Source: Crocinitomicaceae bacterium (GTDB lineage Bacteria > Bacteroidota > Bacteroidia > Flavobacteriales_D > Crocinitomicaceae). Taken from it: a stretch of 59,125 nt of DNA. The position numbers and the translations under genes are program-made. The stretch lies in the NCBI GenBank assembly GCA_025210175.1, contig JAOASF010000075.1, positions 1 through 59,125 of the forward strand, written 5' to 3'. How positions within the stretch are numbered: position 1 is the first letter of the stretch; every line of letters starts with the position of its first letter. Shown piece after piece: positions 54,077 to 59,125 of the stretch. The notes under the pieces were generated by a model, which worked only from the letters and a program-made list of their open reading frames with translations, searched no databases and was not told the DNA's origin.

Positions 54077-54090
54077 GTGGTAATAAGTGG
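54077..54090 (+). promoter_or_regulatory. Predicted MraZ boxes, distal pair in inverse orientation
   Basis: The plus strand reads GTGGTAATAAGTGG, one mismatch from the proximal GTGGTAAAAAGTGG (53981-53968 on the minus strand). The two pairs face each other across 95 bp holding the mraZ promoter region. See findings. Confidence 0.55.
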
Positions 54091-54162
54091 GAGTATTTTT
54101 TCAATTGTGGAAAAAGTGATGCTCTTTTTCGAGTTGAATGAATTCTTAAGTGCTTCGAAATG

Positions 54163-54330
54163 AGGACGAGGTATCAGAATCAGAATCAGAATCAGAATGA
54201 GAATGGGAATGGGAATGAGAAGGAGGTTAGAGTGGAAGGTGTGAGGGCGTGAGTGTGAGAATGGAAAGTGTGAGTGTGAGGGTGAGAGAGTGGTAGAAGT
54301 GGTGGGTGAGGTTGATGGTTGAGAACAAGA
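54163..54330. repeat. Low-complexity purine-rich tract with hexamer array
   Basis: Positions 54175-54222 are eight hexamers: CAGAAT four times exactly, then GAGAAT, GGGAAT twice and GAGAAG. The following ~100 bases repeat GTGAG/GTGTGAG words. The plus strand is almost free of C here. The 401-base gap 53933-54333 between mraZ and higA holds, besides this tract, only the MraZ boxes and promoter region. Confidence 0.8.
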
Positions 54331-54333
54331 GGG

Positions 54334-54684
54334 TTATGTCAATAATGACTCGGCTGGTATTCCAAAATCCTTGTGGAGTTTTTTGATCATGGCTAAAGTT
54401 AAACTTCGTTGTCGGTTTAGTATTTCACTAACTCGGCCACGGGTGCCAAAAAATGGAGTCATGTCAGTTCTTTTTAAATTCAGTTGTTCCATTCTGAATT
54501 TTATGGCTTCAACTGGGTCTGGCGCTTCGATTTTATATTTGCTTTCCTCGTATATCTCAATGAGAGCTAGCAGCAATTCGGCTTCATCGAATTCAGTACT
54601 TTCAGGTTTGGCATCGAACAACTTTTCCATGCGAGCTAATGCTTCGTTGTAATCCTGCTCCGTTTTGATTAGTTTTATTTCCAT
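54334..54684 (-). CDS. higA: HigA-type antitoxin (HTH)
   Basis: 116 aa. N-terminal half matches the HigA/COG5499 group (LIKTEQDYNEALARMEKLF, EAELLLALIEIYEE). The C-terminal half is a Cro/C1-type HTH (~64-113: KRTDMTPFFGTRGRVSEILNRQR, LTLAMIKKLHKDFGI). It neutralises the toxin and represses its own promoter in known systems. Downstream of the toxin gene by 9 bases. Confidence 0.92.
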   Translation of the reverse strand: MEIKLIKTEQDYNEALARMEKLFDAKPESTEFDEAELLLALIEIYEESKYKIEAPDPVEAIKFRMEQLNLKRTDMTPFFGTRGRVSEILNRQRSLTLAMIKKLHKDFGIPAESLLT

Positions 54685-54693
54685 GTCTGTTTA

Positions 54694-54996
54694 TTAAATG
54701 TTTGCCGCATCAATTTGGTCGTATTCCTTGTGTGTGCCTACAAATCGAATGAAAACCCATTGATTTTGATAGTTTATCTGAACGATTAATCGATACTTGT
54801 TTCCGCAAATGTTGAATACAACCCTGTTGTTCCCAACGATGCTTGCACTTCGGTATTGACTCTTAATGTCATTTGGGTTGGACCAATTCGCTTGTTTTGC
54901 TTCGTGATACCACGCCTTGAGTTGTTGCTCAGAGTCTTCTCTTCCTGGCTTTTCCCAATGTTCTTTCAAGGTTCGTAGTGCAATGATGTTTTTCAT
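54694..54996 (-). CDS. higB: HigB-type toxin (RelE superfamily mRNA interferase)
   Basis: 100 aa. The sequence ALRTLKEHWEKPGREDSEQ, NDIKSQYRSASIVGNNRVVFNICGNKYRLIVQINY and FIRFVGTHKEYDQID is typical of the HigB_toxin family (RelE-like), ribosome-dependent mRNA cleavage. The typical basic residues (Lys and Arg within NNRVVFN, YRLIVQ, FVGTH) are kept. Toxin-first order is that of higBA. Own promoter upstream with a palindrome. Confidence 0.92.
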   Translation of the reverse strand: MKNIIALRTLKEHWEKPGREDSEQQLKAWYHEAKQANWSNPNDIKSQYRSASIVGNNRVVFNICGNKYRLIVQINYQNQWVFIRFVGTHKEYDQIDAANI

Positions 54997-55003
54997 CTAG
55001 AGT

Positions 55004-55042
55004 CAAAGATAGAAAATTTTACAAAATGTTCCCAAATTGGGA
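55004..55042 (-). promoter_or_regulatory. higBA promoter with inverted-repeat operator
   Basis: Minus strand: TTTG (55036-55033), 21-base spacer, TATCTTTG (55011-55004), ending 7 bases before the higB ATG. The inverted repeat TCCCAA-A-TTGGGA (55030-55042) covers the -33 element. This is what an autoregulating HigA operator should look like. Confidence 0.65.
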
Positions 55043-55108
55043 GCATATTAGCATGAATTTTCACAAGCTTTTCTATTTGTGGACTTAATTCAACCCTTCC
55101 TCTTTTTG

Positions 55109-55116
55109 TACATTTG
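55109..55116 (+). promoter_or_regulatory. Predicted mtn operon promoter, -7 element
   Basis: TACATTTG, an exact TAnnTTTG, ending 5 bases before the mtnB ATG at 55122, so the mRNA would be leaderless or nearly so. The 125-base gap is shared with the divergent higBA promoter. Confidence 0.5.
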
Positions 55117-55121
55117 TTCTT

Positions 55122-55724
55122 ATGAAGGAGAACCTCAAGCATCAATTGGCTCAGACCATTCGTGCATACAATGCAAAGGGTTGGTCACCAGCTACTTCAA
55201 CGAATTATTCTTTTCGTGAAACAGCAGAATCGAAGGACATTGTGATCTCTCGTTCGGGAGTGGACAAAGCCGAGTTTACCTCTGAGGATTTCATGGAAGT
55301 AGATTTTGATGGCAAACCGCTATCGAATTACTACCACATGAAGCCTTCTGCGGAAACGGGGATTCATTGTGTCTTGTATGAATTGTTTCCCGAGGCAACC
55401 GTTGTCCTGCATAGTCACTCAGTTTATCCAGTTCTTTTGTCAATGACGCTGCCCTCTGTCATTTTTGAAGGATTTGAGATTCAAAAAGGATTTGATGGAG
55501 TGCAAACACACGAGTCGAAAGTCAATATTCCGATTTTTGAGAACTCGCAGGATATGGACGATTTTAAGAATTGGTTACGCGAACATGTGGATCAATTGAA
55601 GCATCATTGCTTCATCATCAAAGGACACGGTACCTATGCTTGGGGAAAGAATCTTTTTGAAGCCAAACGTCATTTAGAGACTTTGGATTATTTGTGTGAG
55701 TTAACCTGGAAACGAAGAAAATAA
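55122..55724 (+). CDS. mtnB: Methylthioribulose-1-phosphate dehydratase
   Basis: 200 aa. Class II aldolase fold. GWSPATSTNYSFR at the start, catalytic Glu in KPSAETGIHCVLYEL, zinc ligands in VVLHSHSVYPVLLS and the third His in IKGHGTYAWGKN. It converts methylthioribulose-1-P to the diketo-1-phosphate in the methionine salvage pathway. First gene of the run; mtnD follows after 1 base. Confidence 0.95.
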   Translation: MKENLKHQLAQTIRAYNAKGWSPATSTNYSFRETAESKDIVISRSGVDKAEFTSEDFMEVDFDGKPLSNYYHMKPSAETGIHCVLYELFPEATVVLHSHSVYPVLLSMTLPSVIFEGFEIQKGFDGVQTHESKVNIPIFENSQDMDDFKNWLREHVDQLKHHCFIIKGHGTYAWGKNLFEAKRHLETLDYLCELTWKRRK

Positions 55725-55725
55725 A

Positions 55726-56247
55726 ATGGCTGTTTTAAGCATTCCCAGTAAAAAATACCAAACGAGAAATGCCGATGAAATTCGTGCGTTTTTCAAGGAA
55801 AGAGACATCTTTTTTGATCAATGGTCGTGTGATGTTGTTTTCGATGATACTGCGAGTCAGGAAGAAATTTTGGCGGCTTACCAGAAGGACCTACAACCTT
55901 TCATGGAACGAGGCGGTTACCAAACGGCGGATGTGATCTCGATCAATAAATTGACCGAAAACTACGAGGCAATTCGCAACAAGTTTTTGGCAGAACATAC
56001 CCACAGCGAAGATGAGATTCGTTTCTTCGTGGATGGACAAGGATACTTTTGGTTTCACCTTGAAAATGGAGAGATTTTTAATCTACTGTGCGAAAAAGGA
56101 GACTTGATTTCTGTCCCAGCTGGAACAAAACATTGGTTTGACGCTGGGGAAACAAATCCATTTGTGAAAGCTATTCGCATCTTCATCGACATGTCGGGTT
56201 GGGTACCTCATTACACTGGATCCGAAGTTGAAAAAAACTACTTGTAA
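55726..56247 (+). CDS. mtnD: Acireductone dioxygenase
   Basis: 173 aa, cupin fold. Metal site EHTHSEDEIRFFVDGQGYFW (HxH...E with a further His in VPAGTKHWFDAGE). With Fe it gives the 2-keto-4-methylthiobutyrate precursor of methionine; with Ni, an off-pathway product. Full length. 9 bases before mtnC. Confidence 0.95.
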   Translation: MAVLSIPSKKYQTRNADEIRAFFKERDIFFDQWSCDVVFDDTASQEEILAAYQKDLQPFMERGGYQTADVISINKLTENYEAIRNKFLAEHTHSEDEIRFFVDGQGYFWFHLENGEIFNLLCEKGDLISVPAGTKHWFDAGETNPFVKAIRIFIDMSGWVPHYTGSEVEKNYL

Positions 56248-56256
56248 AGAGAGAAA

Positions 56257-56946
56257 ATGAATTTTGATAACGTCAAGTACGTACTTACAGATATAGAAGG
56301 AACAACCACTTCGGTTGATTTCGTTTTTGAAACCCTCTTCCCATATTTTAGAGAAAATAGACGTCAGTTGCTAGAGTTGACGGACGTTCCTGTGGTTCGC
56401 CAAATTTTGGATGAAGTCAAAAGAATTGCAGCAGAAGAAGGAGTTTCTATTTCTTCGGATGAAGCAGCTGTTGAGTTGTTAAACACCTGGAGTATGGAAG
56501 ACCGAAAGATTACTCCTTTAAAAGACGCGCAAGGAATTTTGTGGGACAAAGGTTACCGAACGGGAGAATTGAAAGGTCATGTTTATGCAGATGTAGCGCC
56601 GGTTTTGGAAACTTGGTCGAAACAAGGTTTGTCAATGGGTGTTTTTTCATCGGGTTCCGTTCCTGCTCAAAAGTTGATTTTCGGTTTCAGTGTAGCTGGA
56701 GATTTGACGCCTTATTTCTCCAATTATTACGATACCAAAACAGGCGGAAAGAGAGAGGAGCAAACCTATTATTTGATCGCCGAAGATTTGAAATTGGAAC
56801 CGAGTGAGATTCTGTTTCTTTCCGATATTAAAGAAGAATTAGAAGCTGCAGCGAAAGCGGGCTTTCAAACCTGTCAATTAGTGCGCGAAAAAACCGTACA
56901 AGCTTGGCCGACACATGTCGCTGATTTTAGTCAAATATCCCTTTAA
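56257..56946 (+). CDS. mtnC: 2,3-diketo-5-methylthio-1-phosphopentane enolase-phosphatase
   Basis: 229 aa, HAD superfamily. Motif I VLTDIEGTTTSVDFVFETLF carries the nucleophile Asp ~11 and the family-specific IEGTTTS; motif II is GVFSSGSVPAQKL; motif III/IV FLSDIKEELEAAAKAG. This single enzyme does both the enolase and phosphatase steps. 2 bases before mtnA. Confidence 0.95.
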   Translation: MNFDNVKYVLTDIEGTTTSVDFVFETLFPYFRENRRQLLELTDVPVVRQILDEVKRIAAEEGVSISSDEAAVELLNTWSMEDRKITPLKDAQGILWDKGYRTGELKGHVYADVAPVLETWSKQGLSMGVFSSGSVPAQKLIFGFSVAGDLTPYFSNYYDTKTGGKREEQTYYLIAEDLKLEPSEILFLSDIKEELEAAAKAGFQTCQLVREKTVQAWPTHVADFSQISL

Positions 56947-56948
56947 GC

Positions 56949-58031
56949 ATGAGCAATTTTAGAACCATTTGGACGACAGAAGATCGTTATGTAGAAGTTA
57001 TTGATCAACGCATGTTGCCCCACGAATTTGTGGTGGTAAAACTCGAAACTTACGAGGATGCGGTAGAAGCAATTAAGGATATGGTTGTTCGCGGTGCGCC
57101 ACTTATCGGTGCAACGGCAGCTTATGGAGTTTACTTGGCGGTTCGCGAAATGATAGAGGAAGAATTGGACCCCTCTTTCTTGGATCACGCATTTACTGCT
57201 TTGAGAGCATCGAGACCAACTGCGGTTAACCTATTCTGGGCCTTAGATAAAATGCGCGAAGCCTTGGATTCTGCCGATAATTTCTTGGAAACGGCCTGGG
57301 AAATGGCCGGAAGAATTGTGGATGAGGATATTGAAACCTGTCGCATGATTGGTGATCACGGTTTGCCGATTATCGAGGAGATTTCGAAAAGAAAGAACGG
57401 CGATGTGGTGAATATTTTGACGCACTGTAATGCGGGAATGCTGGGTTGTATTGAATGGGGAACCATCACTTCTCCGATTTATCAAGCAGCGCAAAAGGGA
57501 ATTAAAGTTCACGTGTGGGTAGATGAGACTCGCCCGCGCAATCAAGGTTCAAACTTGACTTGTTATGAATTGGGTCGCCACGAGATTCCGCATACATTAA
57601 TCGTTGATAATACCGGAGGACACTTGATGCAACACGGCATGGTGGACATGGTGATTGTTGGAACCGATCGCACCACTCGTGAGGGCGACGTGGCGAACAA
57701 AATTGGAACTTATTTAAAGGCTTTGGCAGCAAAGGATAATGATATTCCTTTCTATGTGGCTTTGCCATCAACGACACTGGACATGAGTATCCGCAGCGGT
57801 TTGACTGAAATTCCAATCGAAGAACGCAACCAAGATGAGGTTCGTTATTTCAATGGAAAAAATTCAAAAGGCGAGATGGATGCAGTATTGATTTGTCCGG
57901 AAACAACCCAAGCGGCTAATTACGGCTTTGATGTGACGCCTGCTCGTTTGGTTACTAGTTTAATCACTGAAAGAGGCGTTTGCGATGCATCGGAAGCTGG
58001 ACTTCTTTCCCTATTCCCTGAATATGCTTAA
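56949..58031 (+). CDS. mtnA: S-methyl-5-thioribose-1-phosphate isomerase
   Basis: 360 aa. eIF2B-like isomerase fold; RGAPLIGATAAYGVYLA, the catalytic Cys in ILTHCNAGML and the catalytic Asp region in VWVDETRPRNQG and VGTDRTTREGDVANKIGTY are all present. It turns methylthioribose-1-P into methylthioribulose-1-P, the substrate of MtnB. The first step (MtnP or MtnN plus MtnK) and the last transamination (MtnE) are not encoded in this window. Confidence 0.95.
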   Translation: MSNFRTIWTTEDRYVEVIDQRMLPHEFVVVKLETYEDAVEAIKDMVVRGAPLIGATAAYGVYLAVREMIEEELDPSFLDHAFTALRASRPTAVNLFWALDKMREALDSADNFLETAWEMAGRIVDEDIETCRMIGDHGLPIIEEISKRKNGDVVNILTHCNAGMLGCIEWGTITSPIYQAAQKGIKVHVWVDETRPRNQGSNLTCYELGRHEIPHTLIVDNTGGHLMQHGMVDMVIVGTDRTTREGDVANKIGTYLKALAAKDNDIPFYVALPSTTLDMSIRSGLTEIPIEERNQDEVRYFNGKNSKGEMDAVLICPETTQAANYGFDVTPARLVTSLITERGVCDASEAGLLSLFPEYA

Positions 58032-58926
58032 AAAGATAATTTTTGGGTCTTTACCCTTTCTATTGTTCGCCTGTGGATCAACACAGGAATTTGGTGACGG
58101 TTCTATTTGGAACCCAGAAGATCAAAACAACCGTTTGGTATACGGTATGAAAGATGCCGTTTCTGGTGAATATGAATTGTACTCGATTCGAGCGAATGGA
58201 TCGGAACCCAAGAATTTGTCACAAAGTACAGCGCCAGCCTTTCCAGTTGGAATCTATGAAAAGCGCGTTTTTCTTTTATCGCAAGCTGATAACGACAAGG
58301 GTGCCTACCATCTTTTTGAGACGGATGCGATGGGCAAAGAATTCACTCTGATTAATGCTATTTCCTTGGCGCCAACAACGATTGACGTTCAGTTGGGAGG
58401 TGAAAAATATGTTGGGGTTGTGGGAGAAGACGGAGTTCAGTTCTTGGTTTCGATGGATTTGAAATCGGGTATTTTGGATCAGAAATGGACACCTCCTTTT
58501 AGAGACTTTAAGAACCCCATTTGGCGCAATTTCAACAAACAAATCTTCTTCATTGCGAAGGCAGAAAATGAAAAGAATTTGATTTTTTCGATGAACGTAA
58601 GTGATGGATCTTGTGCCGTTATTTCACCCAACGGAATGCCGAAGAATATCGAAGACATAGAACATTTGAGAAAGGTAGACAATTCTCATTTCTCCTATGT
58701 GGTTACGATAGAAGGTAAGAAGCATTTGTACGTGTCAGATGGAGTTGACTGTTTTGAGATTGCCATAAAAGGTAAACAGGTTAACTTCCACACTTGGTCT
58801 GCGAATGGCAAATACCTGTATTTCATCGATGAAAACGCCGAATTGATGGTCTACGATAGGGTGTCAAAAACCACCGTTCGATTGATCGAAGGCAAGGGGG
58901 CTGTTTTTCCTTTAGTGGTTAACTAG
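58024..58926 (+). CDS. Lipoprotein, beta-propeller-like (TolB-like)
   Basis: 300 aa with the ATG at 58024, overlapping the mtnA stop by 8 bases (MLKKIIFGSLPFLLFACG; lipobox LFAC, Cys ~17). Repeats of the type NRLVYGMKDAVSGEYELYSIRANGSEPKNL, KRVFLLSQADNDKGAYHLFETDAMG and GKYLYFIDENAELMVYD look like beta-propeller blades, as in TolB or periplasmic WD40-like PD40 proteins. Function unknown; not an obvious mtn enzyme. Its 3' end overlaps the convergent wecB gene by 8 bases. Confidence 0.72.
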   Translation: MLKKIIFGSLPFLLFACGSTQEFGDGSIWNPEDQNNRLVYGMKDAVSGEYELYSIRANGSEPKNLSQSTAPAFPVGIYEKRVFLLSQADNDKGAYHLFETDAMGKEFTLINAISLAPTTIDVQLGGEKYVGVVGEDGVQFLVSMDLKSGILDQKWTPPFRDFKNPIWRNFNKQIFFIAKAENEKNLIFSMNVSDGSCAVISPNGMPKNIEDIEHLRKVDNSHFSYVVTIEGKKHLYVSDGVDCFEIAIKGKQVNFHTWSANGKYLYFIDENAELMVYDRVSKTTVRLIEGKGAVFPLVVN

Positions 58927-59125
58927 CCGAACGTAAATCTCGCTTCGGCCAGAAGTAATTCTTCATTATTTCTACAATTCTCTCAACACTTTTGCCATCT
59001 CCGTATGGGTTGGTGGCTCGTGCCATTTTTGCGTATTCAAAGGGGTTGTCGAGCAGGTTTTGACAGTTTTTTACAATCCGATTTGTTTTTGTGCCTACCA
59101 AGATTGCCGTACCAGCCATTACACC
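58919..59125 (-). CDS. wecB: UDP-N-acetylglucosamine 2-epimerase, C-terminal end (starts outside the window)
   Basis: Only the last ~68 codons are present; the frame is open to the window edge, and the Met near the edge (59119) is internal, as the reading continues GVMAGTAILVGT. MARATNPYGDGKSVERIVEIMKNYF is the C-terminal signature of non-hydrolysing UDP-GlcNAc 2-epimerase, which makes UDP-ManNAc for surface polysaccharides. Tail-to-tail with the lipoprotein gene. Confidence 0.85.
   Translation of the reverse strand, partial: GVMAGTAILVGTKTNRIVKNCQNLLDNPFEYAKMARATNPYGDGKSVERIVEIMKNYFWPKRDLRSAS

Noticed and set aside
54175..54222. Hexamer array as a possible CRISPR
   Set aside because: Units are 6 bases without spacers and no cas gene is near; it is a microsatellite.
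54997..55121. Methionine-linked riboswitch (SAM) before mtnB
   Set aside because: The gap is only 125 bases, the -7 box almost touches the start codon, and no SAM-riboswitch core can be seen.
1..59125. tRNA, rRNA, riboswitch and insertion sequence search by eye
   Set aside because: No cloverleaf, conserved rRNA block, transposase ORF or terminal inverted repeat was recognised; a tRNAscan/Infernal run would be needed to be certain.

Overview
This window looks like a chromosomal segment of a Bacteroidota bacterium, most likely Flavobacteriales (a Crocinitomicaceae/Fluviicola-like organism is my best guess, not proven). The reasons are six proteins with type IX secretion (T9SS) sorting tails (five type A, one type B), repeated promoters of the Bacteroidota form TAnnTTTG, a Bacteroidota-style dcw cell-division cluster, an FtsZ that ends in the Flavobacteria-like tail NNSFLHDNVD, and a meso-DAP type MurE. 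I saw no rRNA, tRNA, CRISPR array, insertion sequence or prophage.

Layout. 1-500: start of lysS (minus, runs off the window). 658-10329 (plus): HemJ-like heme protein, ArnT-like glycosyltransferase, crotonase, polysaccharide flippase, dUTPase, sugar nucleotidyltransferase, TPR lipoprotein, DUF4292-like lipoprotein and an EnvC-like LytM protein. The segment from flippase to EnvC is tightly packed and looks like an envelope-biogenesis operon. 10326-14545 (minus): RidA, a small TPR membrane protein, an RlmI-like methyltransferase and a four-PAS histidine kinase. 14687-21620 (plus): a three-gene envelope operon of unknown function, a PGI/PMI isomerase, LipB and a serine hydrolase. 21604-26393 (minus): a tandem array of four paralogous T9SS-secreted proteins of 369, 369, 369 and 372 residues. 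26660-31073 (minus): M48 protease, PAP2-like membrane protein, sigma-54 (RpoN) and AsnS. 31270-37601 (plus): a membrane-anchored TPR/LuxR-HTH regulator followed by two large surface proteins.

37767-53932 (minus): the complete dcw cluster, in transcription order mraZ-rsmH-ftsL-ftsI-murE-mraY-murD-[151-aa ORF]-ftsW-murG-murC-ftsQ-ftsA-ftsZ-yqeY. Nearly every junction overlaps or is a few bases long. The 151-aa ORF after murD is not a standard member; its residue pattern suggests a free-standing, diverged Mur-ligase C-terminal domain. Upstream of mraZ lies a 401-bp non-coding region with inverted MraZ-box-like repeats and a low-complexity hexamer tract.

54334-58926: a HigBA toxin-antitoxin pair (minus) diverges from a methionine-salvage operon mtnB-mtnD-mtnC-mtnA plus a lipoprotein (plus). 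The window ends in the 3' part of wecB (minus).

The points I would look at first are the murD-adjacent orphan, the inverted MraZ-box arrangement, the HigBA operator over its promoter, the four-gene T9SS array, and the 11-bp tandem operator-like repeat between the HTH regulator and the surface-protein genes.
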